Of a DNA stretch of 64,000 nucleotides, positions 1 through 11,084 are shown in pieces (the first letter of the stretch is position 1; every line of letters starts with the position of its first letter). The translations under genes and the position numbers were made by a program. The notes under the pieces are model-generated. The model did not search any database. It was given only the letters and a program-made list of their open reading frames with translations, and was not told where the DNA came from. Source of the DNA: Ascoidea asiatica (lineage: Eukaryota; Ascomycota; Saccharomycetes; Ascoideales; Ascoideaceae); assembly GCA_001600695.1 (NCBI GenBank), contig BCKQ01000001.1, forward strand, positions 1,578,722-1,642,721, in the 5' to 3' direction.

Positions 1-217
1 TGGTGGAATTACATTACCACCAGTAATTGTTGGTCTTGAAGGTTTAAAAGGTACAGAAACTATAGGTTTTTCTTCAATTTCTTTTGATATAGGTAAACTT
101 GGTAATGAATCTTTCATAACTTTATTTAAATCAATAACTTTTTTAGATTGAGCAATATTTCTATTAGTTGTAATGGCATTTGTTGAATGTTGATTTAACA
201 GGTTTTTAGCCTGTTGA

Positions 218-289
<72 letters not shown>

Positions 290-1965
290 NTGTTATTGTT
301 ATTGTTATTGTTATTATTATTCACATTAGAAGTATTATTTCCTTGTCTTGAATTATTTCTTTGTTGTTGGTTTATAATAGTCGAGGGTGGAACTTTGGGA
401 TTATTATTAGTTATACCAGGTTGCCCACTGGCATTATTGTTATTATTATTATTATTATTACTATTATTATTATTACTATTATTATTATTGTTATTATTAT
501 TATTAATGTTTGTTTTATTAATATTAGAATTTGCAGTATTTACATTAGCATTATTAATATTGGTATTATTAACATTAGTACTAACTTTATTAATATTGGT
601 ATTAGTATTATTATTAGTATTAGTAATAACATTATTATTATTAGTTAGATTATTATTATTGATATTAGTATTAGTATTAGTAATAGTGGCAGTATTAATT
701 TTAACATTATTGTTATTATTATTAATGTTGGTATTATTAGGATTGATTTTAGAAATATTGTTATTGTTATTGTTATTGTTATTGTTATTAATATTAGATG
801 TAGAAGGAACAGGAAGAATTGGAATAATATTTGGAACAACTGGAGTATTATTTGAATTATTTAATTTATTTGGTAAATTATTATTAATGCTTACAATTGG
901 AGTTTTTACTGGAATAATAGATTGATTTTTTAATAAAAGATTTTTTTGAATTTCATTTTGTTGAATTTCTTTTTGTTGAAGTAATTTTTGTTGAATTAAA
1001 CGTTGTTGTATTAATTTTTGTTGAATTGCTTGTTGATTTTGTTGTTGTTGTTGTAAATTTTGTTGTTGATTTTGATTATTTTGTTTTAAAATAGTTCTTG
1101 GAATTTGAATAGATTTAGGGATAGAAGAAGTTGGAATAGAAGCTTGTACATCTTTTTGAGTAGCTTGAGGTGGTTGAGATACTTGAGTAGTTTGAGTAGC
1201 CTGAATGGGTTGTGATGATTGGGAAGATTGAACAGGTTGAGAATTTTGAGTAGGTTGATTAACTTGAGGAACTTTAGATATATTTTGATTTTGTTGTATA
1301 GATTTATTTAAATTATTTTGATTTTTACTTCTTTCAACATGATCAGTAAGTTTAATTAAGAAATTATTATAATTTTTAAATTTTTCAGAATCTACAGATA
1401 AATTAGAAATAGCTTTATTTCTTCTTTCAACTGAAGTACTTGGATCATTTTTAATTTTATTTTCTTCAGTAATTCTCATTTTTAAAACTGTTAAACTTTT
1501 TCTTAAAAGTATTATATTTTCTTGTAAACTTTTTGGATCAATTGATTTTGAATTCGAATTTGAATTTGAATTTGAATTTGTATTTGTATTTGAAGGTGCA
1601 TTAGTATTTGAATTTACTATTTTATTTGATGGATTTGAATTTTGATTTTGATTATTAGATAATTGAGATCCTTGTTGATTGATTAAAGTTGATTGATTTT
1701 GATTTTGTCCTTCATTTTGGTTTGGGTTTGAGTTCTGATTTTGATTTGATTGTTGAGAGATAGAATTATTTAATTGTAGTTGAACTTGTCTTTGCATAGT
1801 TCTTATTTCAAGAATACGTTTTTTAATCTTATCACAAAGTTGTTGAAGTTTTAAAATATGAGGTTTATTTTTTTCAGAATCTTCTTTAGTTAATTCAGAA
1901 ATTCTCTTTCCACATTGTTTAAGTTTTTCAAAAAGAGTTTGATATTCTAGAGCTAGTTTATTCAT
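1..1965 (-). CDS. TAF12: TAF12-like TFIID/SAGA subunit, N-terminal 655 residues (C-terminus beyond window)
   Basis: The frame is open from an ATG at 1965 to the left edge without a stop. The first ~65 residues are helical and charged. Q/N/S-rich linkers follow, with one long poly-Asn block that contains an ambiguous base at 290. The last visible residues include SRPTITGG (643-650). S. cerevisiae Taf12 has an almost identical RPTITGGS motif shortly before its histone fold, so this is the basis of the call. The histone fold, which pairs with Taf4 in TFIID and with Ada1 in SAGA, should lie just outside the window. The protein is already longer than yeast Taf12 (539 aa), mainly through Asn/Gln expansions. 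It is divergent with COY1. Med15 is a less likely alternative because no KIX-like N-terminus is seen. Confidence 0.82.
290..290. other. Single ambiguous base in the TAF12 poly-Asn tract
   Basis: One n interrupts an ATT/TTA trinucleotide run of about 70 bases. The true repeat length here is probably not resolved by the assembly. The reading frame is intact on both sides. Confidence 0.9.
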
Positions 1966-2644
1966 TTTAACTTTTGATTATTTATTTATTGACTACTAGT
2001 TTATTTTATTCTATTTTATTGTTGAATTTGTATTAGATAAGGATACTGTTGATAATTTGTTGTTATTTTATATAGATATGATACTAGTTGTTGAAGTATG
2101 AAGTGCTATCAGAGGAATAAGTCTATGATATATGTTTATGTTAGTATTTTAATTTAAATAGTCTTTGCAATACTCTTTCTTCTTCTTCTTCTTCTTCTCC
2201 TTCAGCAAACCACTTTGCTGCCGCTGAATCAGCCAGAAACAAACCCAGAAACCAGCCCAAGCTCAGCGCTTGCTCAGCACGAAACAAAGAACAGACAACA
2301 AAAACACACCGCAGCAACGCGGTGAGAAGAAGAAGACAAAGAAGTGGTCATGTGTGCAAGTGCCACTTTTTATATCCGTAATCAGAGAAGCCTCCATGAT
2401 GTGGCTAGTGAACACTATACTAAATAAAGGGTAAACCAAGTCTACTCATAATTAATAGCCAAAGTGATGAAGTGACACCATCTCCAAAAGACAAAGGATT
2501 CATAAACAGTGTTGAGTTGAAGTTGGCAATAATTTTAATGCATCTAATATTTTATTTATCTCAATTCATTTTTATATTAAAGATCATTTGAATTGAATAT
2601 TAATTATTAATTCAAGAAGTATATTCCTTTGAAAGATTCCAATT
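1966..2644. promoter_or_regulatory. Divergent TAF12/COY1 intergenic region
   Basis: This 679-base region separates two divergent genes, so it should hold both promoters. It contains a (TCT)n run at 2177-2198, then a GC-richer island at about 2200-2350 that stands out from the AT-rich surroundings. The island includes a 6-bp hairpin, CACCGC-AGCAAC-GCGGTG (2307-2324). I see no RNA gene or conserved short frame. Confidence 0.6.
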
Positions 2645-5290
2645 ATGTCAACTAGTCCTCCTGGTTCACCCTTAAAATCAAATCCAAATGATTTGGATAC
2701 TTTAAGTCAACCAAATACTCCAATTACACCAAATGCTCCAAATACACCAGACATTCAAAGTAATTCAAATATAAATCATGAGATAACAAATCTGATATCA
2801 ACAAAATCTGATAAAGAAATTGATAATCCAACTTCTCCCGATTTTACTATTAATCATTCTAAATCAATTTCAACAAATGATAATTCAATCAAAGATTTAA
2901 ATTCAAATTCAAATTCAAATTCAAAAAATGATTCTGATATTAAACTTTCTTCATTAGGTACATCTTTTGAAAAAGCTTTACATCTTTGGGATCAAATATC
3001 TTTACCTGATTTACAAAAACAATGGGATAATAATGCAATTGAAATTAAAGAAAATCAAAAACTTTTATTATTATCAAGAAAAGAATTAGCAAATTCAACA
3101 AAATATTTTAAAAAATTAAATAATGATGAAAAATTAATTTCAATAAATCCATTATTAAAATCTTATCAAAAACAAATTGATAAATTAACAAAACAAAATA
3201 AATCTATAGAAAATTTATTTTTTAATATTTATAAAAATTTTAATAATGCTCCTGATCCAAAACCTTTATTAGAAGCTTCTCTTGATTCATTTTTAATTTC
3301 AAAAGAATTTGAATCTTTAAAAATTGAAAATTTAAATTTAAAAAATAAATTAATAAATTTTTCAGATTATGATAATTTAAAATTAAATTTAAAAAGATTA
3401 GAAAAATCAAGTGAAGAAACTTTAAAATTTAAATTAAATGAAAAAAATGATCAATTTGAAGCTTTAATTGATGAAAAAAATTTAAATTTTAAATTAATTG
3501 AAAATCAATATAATGATAAAATTAAAATTTTAAATTCTAAAATTAATGAATTACAAACTTTAAATCAAATTGCAAATCAAAGATTAAAAAATCAAAATTT
3601 ATTAATTAATAATGATTCAAATGAAATTTCTGATAATAATAATAATAATAATAATAATCTAGATAATTCAATTGATAATAATAATAATCAATTATCTTCT
3701 TTAAATTCTTTAAAATTACAATTAGATTTACTCTCAAGAGATTTTGATTCTTCAAAATTAAGAAATATTGAATTAGAAAAAAGAAATGAAAATTTAAGAA
3801 AAGATTTAATTTCTTTAAATTTAAAAATTAATTCAAATTCTGAATTAATTAATTTAAAAAAAAATTATAAAGATCTTGAATCTGAATATTCTATATTAAT
3901 TTCAAGAAATAATTTACTTTTAAATCAAAAAGATTTAAAAATTAATGAATTTGATAAAAAAATTAATAATTTAAATAGAGAAAATAATCAATTAAAATCA
4001 AAAATTGAAATTTTAAAAAAAAATTTAAATAAATTAAATGATTATGATGAAATTAAAAATGAATTAATTATGCTTAGAGCTATAGAATTTGGGACTGGTG
4101 ATGATGATGATGATGATAATAATAATAATAATGATGATAATAATGAAAATAATAATTCTAAAAAAGAAGAAGATAGTAATAATAAAGATAAAAGTATGGA
4201 TGCAATTTTATTAGCTAGAAATCGTAAATTAACAAATGAAATTGTTTCTTTTAGAAATGATAATGAAAATTTATCAATTCAATTAAATCAACTTAATATC
4301 ACTATTCAAGATCAAGAAAGGAAAATAAATGAACTTAAATCTTTAAATGAATCTTTAGAAAATGATTTATTAAATATTAATTCAAAATCTTCTTCAAATA
4401 ATGGTGGTTGGGATACTATGAGTTTTATTTCTGGAATTTCAAGAGCTCCAAAATCTATATTACCTTCAAATAATAATAAAAATAGAAGTGGAAGAATATC
4501 TCCTGCTGCTTCAATTGCTGGTGGTTATGGTTATGATAATAATATCAGAGAAAATATTGCTTTAAATAATCAAAATCAATTAGGTTCTGATCCTTCTTTA
4601 TTAGCAGTTGTAACTCAACAAAGAGATAGATTTAGAGCTAAAAATCAACAATTAGAAATAACTATTAAAAAAAATTCAAAAATTATTAATGATTTAAAAC
4701 GTTCTAATCAATCTATAAAAAATGATAATAATGAATTGTATGAGAAAATTAGATATTTACAATCTTATCAACAATATAATCAAAATAGAAATAGAGGAAA
4801 TAATTCTTCATCTTTTCCAAATGGTGCTTCTGGTTCAAATATTATGGATAATGATATAGAAAATTTAAATACTTATAAAAATGATTATGAAAATAGTTTA
4901 CATCCATTAGCTAATTTTAGAATTAGAGAATCTGAAAGATTTAAAGGAAAATTACCTGCTTGGGAAAGAATGTTTTTATCTTTGGCCAATAGTATATTAG
5001 CAAATAAAACAAGTAGATTGATATTTATTTGTTATTGTTTTGGTCTTCATTGTTTAGTAATGTCTATGTTGCTTTATATTTTACATAGTCCTGAAACTTC
5101 AGGTACAATAATATCCTTAGCAAATGCTGGAATAAATGAAGCAGCTTCATCAATTGAAAAATCTTCATTGAATAATGCTAATAATATAAATAATTTTGCA
5201 AATCCAATAGTGAATAAAGTTGCAAATCCAATAATTGATGCAGCAGATAAAATTGCTCCTGCTATATCAAATCCAAATGTAATCGAATAA
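2645..5290 (+). CDS. COY1: Golgi golgin CASP/Coy1 homologue
   Basis: 881 aa. An S/N-rich N-terminus is followed by long coiled-coil stretches (roughly residues 115-480, 510-580 and 660-740), broken by Asn/Asp-rich inserts. The C-terminal signature of the CASP family is clear: LHPLANFRIRESERFKGKLP, then LPAWERMFLSLANSILANK, then one transmembrane helix at about 792-813. CASP/Coy1 proteins are tail-anchored Golgi golgins; yeast Coy1 works in intra-Golgi retrograde tethering with COG and SNAREs. The start at 2645 is the first ATG and follows AT-rich leader sequence. The tail beyond the membrane helix is unusually long for a tail-anchored golgin (68 aa, Asn/Ala/Pro-rich), so part of the protein may face the Golgi lumen. 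Confidence 0.92.
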   Translation: MSTSPPGSPLKSNPNDLDTLSQPNTPITPNAPNTPDIQSNSNINHEITNLISTKSDKEIDNPTSPDFTINHSKSISTNDNSIKDLNSNSNSNSKNDSDIKLSSLGTSFEKALHLWDQISLPDLQKQWDNNAIEIKENQKLLLLSRKELANSTKYFKKLNNDEKLISINPLLKSYQKQIDKLTKQNKSIENLFFNIYKNFNNAPDPKPLLEASLDSFLISKEFESLKIENLNLKNKLINFSDYDNLKLNLKRLEKSSEETLKFKLNEKNDQFEALIDEKNLNFKLIENQYNDKIKILNSKINELQTLNQIANQRLKNQNLLINNDSNEISDNNNNNNNNLDNSIDNNNNQLSSLNSLKLQLDLLSRDFDSSKLRNIELEKRNENLRKDLISLNLKINSNSELINLKKNYKDLESEYSILISRNNLLLNQKDLKINEFDKKINNLNRENNQLKSKIEILKKNLNKLNDYDEIKNELIMLRAIEFGTGDDDDDDNNNNNDDNNENNNSKKEEDSNNKDKSMDAILLARNRKLTNEIVSFRNDNENLSIQLNQLNITIQDQERKINELKSLNESLENDLLNINSKSSSNNGGWDTMSFISGISRAPKSILPSNNNKNRSGRISPAASIAGGYGYDNNIRENIALNNQNQLGSDPSLLAVVTQQRDRFRAKNQQLEITIKKNSKIINDLKRSNQSIKNDNNELYEKIRYLQSYQQYNQNRNRGNNSSSFPNGASGSNIMDNDIENLNTYKNDYENSLHPLANFRIRESERFKGKLPAWERMFLSLANSILANKTSRLIFICYCFGLHCLVMSMLLYILHSPETSGTIISLANAGINEAASSIEKSSLNNANNINNFANPIVNKVANPIIDAADKIAPAISNPNVIE

Positions 5291-5623
5291 ATCATTAAGA
5301 TTCTTTCATAACTAAAAAATATAATTAATAATCTTTTTTTTATTTTTAAATTTAGAAAATTTGATAAAAATTCACTGAAAATTCCTCATATATTAGATCA
5401 GAGAGTGATAAATGGACTTAAGAATAAAAAACTCCCAATGCTAAAAAAATGCAATTATCTTTAGTTACCAAAATATTTCTGAGATGTGGCTCATGTTCCA
5501 AAGGCATTATTAAAAAAAAAATTTGAAAAGACTTAAAATTAAAAGAGTAAAAGGGGTTCATATAAAAGTTTATATATATTAATGTTAAATAAATATTATA
5601 ATTCGCTTTTTGTTATATCAATC
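5291..5623. terminator. Convergent COY1/YAK1 3' region
   Basis: The region is 333 bases between two converging genes. It is AT-rich with T- and A-runs and a TATATATT-type element near 5572-5580 that could serve as a polyadenylation efficiency element. No other feature is seen. Confidence 0.45.
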
Positions 5624-8600
5624 TCATAGACCAAATGTATACGACCTATGCCTAGAATTTGTAGTGCTTGAGCTTTGACTTTGGGTATTAACAGGTAAAT
5701 GCTGCTGGTCTTGGGTTGGATTCACCCCATTTTGATATCGTGAATTATTATGATTTTGATTATTATATGCCTCTGAGTTAGAATTAGAAACATTTGATGA
5801 ATATTGTGGGTTATCGGGGTACAGAGGAAGATTGAAATGTGAATTTACCATATTAGATCCATATGCTGGATTTGATGCATTAGCAATAAGAGGGACATTA
5901 TTTATTCTATTTCCATAAGTAACTTTTGGTGAACCAAATTGATTTCCACTTGCACCAGTCTGATTTTGAAGTGTATTCCCAAATGTAATGGAATTATCAT
6001 TATATAGTAGACTTGATTTTGCGTTATATGGAGAATTAACTGTACTGAATTTGTTAGCTGGAGATGCCTTTAAAGGAGAATTTAAATGAGGAGAAGTAAT
6101 AGGATTATGAGATGAAGATGAACCAGGTGGAACCCAATATTCATTATATGGTTGATTTGTTAAGAATGGATGTTGTATTGCTTGTTGAGGAGTCCATCTA
6201 CTTATTGGATTTATATTTAATACACCTTTAAGAAAATGAAACAAATTCAAACGATCATTTAATTCTTCTGGACTTAAACTTAATGGTCCTTTATCTTTCA
6301 TTGAAAATGAATTATCACTGTGTCCCTTTAAAGTTCTTGGTTGATAATTCTTGATTATATCGAATAGATTATTTGAATTAAAATAATTTTTAGATGGTTG
6401 TTCTTTTTTATTGAATTCTTCCATATATTTTTCCATTGGTTTTAATTTATATTTAAATAAAGTTTGATCAAATTGATTTAAAGCAGAAGCAGGTAACCTA
6501 GATTTTTCAATAAAATTAGAAGAGTTTTTCCCCATGTCAATCATCCATGGAGGTGGAAAGCCTAACATTTCGATAATTCTAGTTATTTGATTAAATTCAC
6601 TAGTTCCTGGAAATATAGGTAAACCTAAAAATAATTCTGCAACAATACAACCAAAAGACCACATATCAATTGCAGTTGTATATGGTAAACCTAAAATTAC
6701 TTCAGGAGAACGATAAAATCTTGATTGAATATAAGTAAATACAGTTTGTCTTTCAAAGCAAGCAGAACCGAAATCAATTACTTTAATTCTTGGTTGATCA
6801 CCACCTACCAATAAAATATTTTCTGGTTTTAGATCACAATGAATAATTTTATGATTTTTTAAAATTATTAGGGAGTGTAATAATTGTTGAGAGAAAGATT
6901 TTATTAAATCCATTCTTAAACCATTATAAGAATTTAATTTGATTAATTCATATAAATTTGAAGATAAAAGTTCAAAAACAATACATAAATGATTTTTATG
7001 AAAAAATTTATCTTTTAATCTTAAAAAATTGAATTTATCATATGGATCAATTTTATTATTAAGTGTTTCTAAAATATCAATTTCTGTTAAAGATTGATTA
7101 TAATAAGCCTGTTTTGATTTTATTACTTTAACAGCAACAATTTCTTTATTTTTTAAATTTTGACACTTAACAACTTGACCAAAAGTACCTTGACCTAAAA
7201 CATCTAAAACCATATATTTTTTACTTTCTTGAGAACCTAAAATATCATTAACATATAAAATATAATCATTATTCTCATTATCACAACCATTTTCAAATAT
7301 TGGTTTTGAAGGTTTTGTTAAAACTCTTTTTGGATTTTTTGAAGATTGATAATTAAATTCTGGTCTACATAAAGAATAGGTTGCTAATAAAGATTGAGTT
7401 AAAGCATTTAAAGGTGATATATGAGCTGAACCAATTGAAGCTCTTCTATATTTTGGATTTCTATTAATAATTGGATGTAAATCGGATATATCATTAATTT
7501 GTTTAACTTTTGGAGCAGGAATATTTTGAATTAATTGAGGAATTGAAATATTTTGATTATTAGTTGTTGAATATTCAGATAAATTTTGATTATTATATTT
7601 ATTATAATATGGAAATTGATAAGGTATATTAGACATATTAACATTAATTAAAGTTGAGTTTGAAGATGTAGAGGTTTGATTATTTATGTTATTATTATTA
7701 TTATTTAGATAAAATTCATTTGAATTATTAGAAGGATTAAATTGATTAGATTTTTGAAAATTTGGAAAATTATTTGAAATACCAGATATTGAAGGTATAT
7801 TTGAATTAAATAATCTTGAATTTGAAGATAATTGATTCATATTATTAAGATTATTATTAAGATTATTATTATTGATATTAGAGGAAGAAGCAATTGCAAC
7901 TGATTGTCTTCTTCTTTCACTTGATAATAATGGAATATTTGAATCTGAATAATAAGGTAATGGAGCATGAGCTCTAGAAGGAGGAATAATTAATTGACGA
8001 TTAATATTGTTATTTATGTTATTATTTATATTATTATTTAAGTTATTAAAAGCATTGATTTGAATTGAATCATTCTCATAAGTTGTTGATAATTGAGAAC
8101 CTTTTAAGAAACTTGAACGATTTGAAGTTGGATTACTTGTTGAGATTGGAGGTTTTGATTTAATTGGAGAGCGCTGAAGTGGTTGAAGTTGCTGAATTTG
8201 TTGAAATAGTAATTGATTATTTGGTTGATTGTTTGGTTGATTATTTGGTATAGTATTTGAATTTAAATTTGAGTTTGAATGAGAATGAGATATTGAAGTT
8301 GAGGTTGAGGTTGAATTCAAAATTGAATTTGGATTATGGATATTATTTTGATTATGATTATTATTTTGATTTGATTGAGATTGAGATTGAGATTGAGATT
8401 GAGATTGAGATAAGGATTGAGTATGAGAATGATAAAAATGAGGAGGAATTTGATTTTGAATATTTGAAATTTGAGGTAAATCAACAGGAAATTCAAGCGT
8501 TGGACTATTAAAGTTATTATTATTAGTTTGATTATTTGGATTATTTATAATAAAGGATAAATCATTATTTGAAGATTTATTTGAAGGTGGCTGTTGTAAA

Positions 8601-9135
8601 TTATTTAAACTACTTTTACTATTTCTATTATTTAAAGAAGATAAAGAATTCATTGAAGTTAAATTGTTAGTATTATTTGTAGATTGATTAATATTATTTA
8701 AAGAAGATTTTGGAGTTATAAATGGAGAATTAAAAGAATTTTGAAAGATGAATTGATTTTGATTTTGATTTTGATTTTGATTTTGTAAATTTGAATTTGA
8801 GTTTCTATTTGTTATTAAAGGTGGTGGATTGAAGAAATTAGATTGAGAAGAACTTGAAGTTTTTATAGAAGAAGCAGGTCTACTTTCATTTAAGTTTAAA
8901 GGAGAATTTTGTAAAAAATTAAAAGTATTATTTGAATTTAAATTATTTTTTGTTATTGAATTTATATTTATATTACTGTTGCTGTTGTTGTTATTTGTGA
9001 TATTGTTTGTACTATTACTTGGAATATTATTTGAAATATTATTCGAAATATTACTTGAACTGTTATTTATATTGCTATTTATATTAATATTTGTATTGTT
9101 ATTATTTGTATTGTTATTGTTATTATTATTATTAN

Positions 9136-9217
<82 letters not shown>

Positions 9218-9295
9218 TAAGTTATTAATATCATCATTTGAAGGATGTTGAAATTGATACTGTAATTTTCCAGAATAATAATGAGAATATGACAT
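5624..9295 (-). CDS. YAK1: DYRK-family protein kinase Yak1
   Basis: 1223 aa. About 690 residues of Asn/Ser/Gln-rich low-complexity sequence precede the kinase domain (about 697-1037). Visible motifs are GQGTFGQVVK, the ATP lysine in VAVKVIK (K723), the DYRK-type catalytic loop HCDLKPEN (D821), DFG (D841) and the activation loop FTYIQSRFYRSPE. Yak1 is a stress- and nutrient-responsive kinase that acts opposite to PKA and controls growth arrest and stress transcription. The order and the HCD loop distinguish it from other kinases; Pom1-type DYRKs are less similar. The DYRK Y-x-Y pair is F-T-Y here: Phe853 replaces the first Tyr, and the autophosphorylated second Tyr (Y855) is kept. A poly-Asn tract near the N-terminus contains an ambiguous base at 9135. 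The upstream region is long, as for other regulatory genes here. Confidence 0.93.
9135..9135. other. Single ambiguous base in the YAK1 poly-Asn tract
   Basis: One n lies in a TTA/TAT trinucleotide run of about 100 bases, so the Asn-tract length is uncertain. The frame is kept. Confidence 0.9.
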
Positions 9296-9924
9296 TTTTT
9301 GAATAAATTTATTAATATTAATAATTCAATGGTAACTTAAGAGTAAATGAAGAGTAAATGAATTGTGAATGAAAGAGTAAAAGTAGTTTATATAAAGATT
9401 TATTATATAATTTATATATAATAATTTATATATTAATTGAATATAAATTGATTAAATATATTGAATGTAATAAGTTGAAAGTAATATACTATAATTTAAT
9501 TGAATAAATTACATAGATAAATTAGATAAATGAATTAAATAAAAGAATTTTCTTAAATTTTAAGGAAATATGTAAAGGGGGTTAAATAAATTTAAATGAA
9601 TTGATAAAATTAAAATAATTGGAATATATTGGAATAAATTGAAACAAAATGAAATAATTGGAATAATATATGAATAGCAAGATAAATTAATTAATTAAAT
9701 TAGCAAATATTGAAATATAGTTATATAATTCCTAGTTGATTATTTATAAATTTGACTTTAATTTCTTTATATATGATATATATATTGTATTTCTGATTAA
9801 GATTAGATAGATTATTACTTTTAGATATTTTGATAAGACTAAAATTCAATCAAAATTAAGGCGATTTATTTATTTAAGTGAGTATTATTGATCTAAAGCG
9901 AATTGAAGAGGTTAATATTTTATG

Positions 9925-9980
9925 ATTGATAATTAATAATTGATAATTAATAATTGATAATTGATAATTGATAATTGATA
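9925..9980. repeat. TTGATAATTAATAA-type tandem repeat
   Basis: Degenerate tandem copies of TTGATAA and TAATTGATAA follow each other over about 56 bases upstream of YAK1. This looks like ordinary AT-rich slippage. Confidence 0.8.
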
Positions 9981-10157
9981 TTTTATAATCTATGATGAAA
10001 TTAAAGATTGAAGAGAAGAAAAGAGAAAAGAAGAGAAGAGTGAAATTTTAATAGATAAAGAATCAATTTAGAAATTTCAAACAATGGAAATTGTTAAGAT
10101 GAATTGAATTGTGATTTAAGAGTATTTAATATGATAATATGATAATAGAAATATATT

Positions 10158-10176
10158 ACTACTGTAGTACAGTAGT
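10158..10176. promoter_or_regulatory. Inverted ACTACTGTA/TACAGTAGT element
   Basis: Two perfect 9-base arms surround a single G. More copies of TACAGTA follow within 50 bases (about 10204-10213). It is a candidate binding site for a dimeric factor in the YAK1 upstream region; the factor is unknown. Confidence 0.4.
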
Positions 10177-11004
10177 TATGTGGATATTATACTTTTTTAG
10201 GTCTACAGTACAGTAATATTAACAGTGATTAACAGTGGTAATAAATAGTAATGGGAAAGGATAGCAGAGGTTGGAGTGGTGGTGGTTGTGGTGGTCTTCA
10301 GAGTGCTGGTAGTAACGCACTCTCAGGACTAAATAATGCAGTAATCTGCTAGTAATCTGCTAGTAATTATCGTCCCTCGAGAGTGGCAGAACAAGCGAAG
10401 AGAAGAAAAACAAGAGAAAGCAGGCATGGCTACGGAGTCGAACCGCGAGCGTGGGAGGAGAATGTCGCAGGCACTGGCTCTGTTTCCAGTAACACTGCCA
10501 TCAGTAACACTGTTTCCAGTTCTACGGGACTACTTTTACTGCTACTCATACCGCTGGCCATTCCTTGCTGGTTCTTGTTCTTGTTCTCTCGTATAAGTCA
10601 CGTTGCCGAATAAGCGCTGGCTATGGTTGTTATTCTTGTTACGGTTGTTACTGCTAATTATCGCTGGTTCTCCTTTTCTTTTTATTCTCTTAATCCTTTA
10701 GTCTCACTATACCACCACTGTGGGTTTTCTGTTAGTTCGCCCTTACTTCCGTCGGATATAATCTATCCTAACTTTACTTCACTGTATTTCTTCATTTACC
10801 TATTTCTTTAACTCTTAATTGATTATAATCAATAAAGAATAAATATTAATTGAACTTAGATTATAAAATATAAATTATGAATTAAGCAAATTAGATTAGC
10901 ATTGTATTGAAACAGTTTACATCATATATAAAAAAACAGATAACTTGAAAATCAAAGTCAAAGTTAATAATAAAAACAACAAAGCAAAAAAAAAAAAAAA
11001 CAAT

Positions 11005-11030
11005 ACAACAACAACAACAACAACAACACA
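11005..11030. repeat. (ACA)n trinucleotide repeat
   Basis: About eight ACA units follow an A-run, 55 bases past the stop of the sorting nexin gene. Confidence 0.8.
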
Positions 11031-11084
11031 AAAATACAAAAATACAATTATAACAAAGCAACTTTTATAAATTATTTTCATAAA

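Larger units (their letters stand above)
9296..11084. promoter_or_regulatory. Long YAK1 upstream region / SNX 3' region
   Basis: This 1.8-kb stretch holds no convincing gene. Next to YAK1 it is very AT-rich with TTGATAATTAA tandem units (9925-9980). At 10158-10176 there is an inverted pair ACTACTGTA/TACAGTAGT around one base, followed by further TACAGTA copies. From about 10250 to 10770 it is clearly GC-richer, with a direct repeat CAGTAACACTG (10487-10497, 10502-10512). An (ACA)n run sits at 11005-11030 near the end of the sorting nexin gene. The GC-rich part is probably an extended regulatory region of YAK1. Confidence 0.5.

Noticed and set aside
218-925. Leucine/isoleucine-rich frames opposite TAF12 and YAK1 (also 8979-9251)
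   Set aside because: They are the antisense shadows of poly-Asn and Asn-rich coding sequence.
10400-10520. A GGTTCGACTCC-like tRNA B box on the minus strand near 10440
   Set aside because: The T stem pairs poorly, and no acceptor stem or A box lies at the right distance. It is probably a chance match or an old relic.
10383-10811. Two plus-strand open frames (76 and 62 aa), one with a hydrophobic segment
   Set aside because: The first starts with GTG and has no ATG. Both sit in a GC-rich promoter island and resemble no protein.
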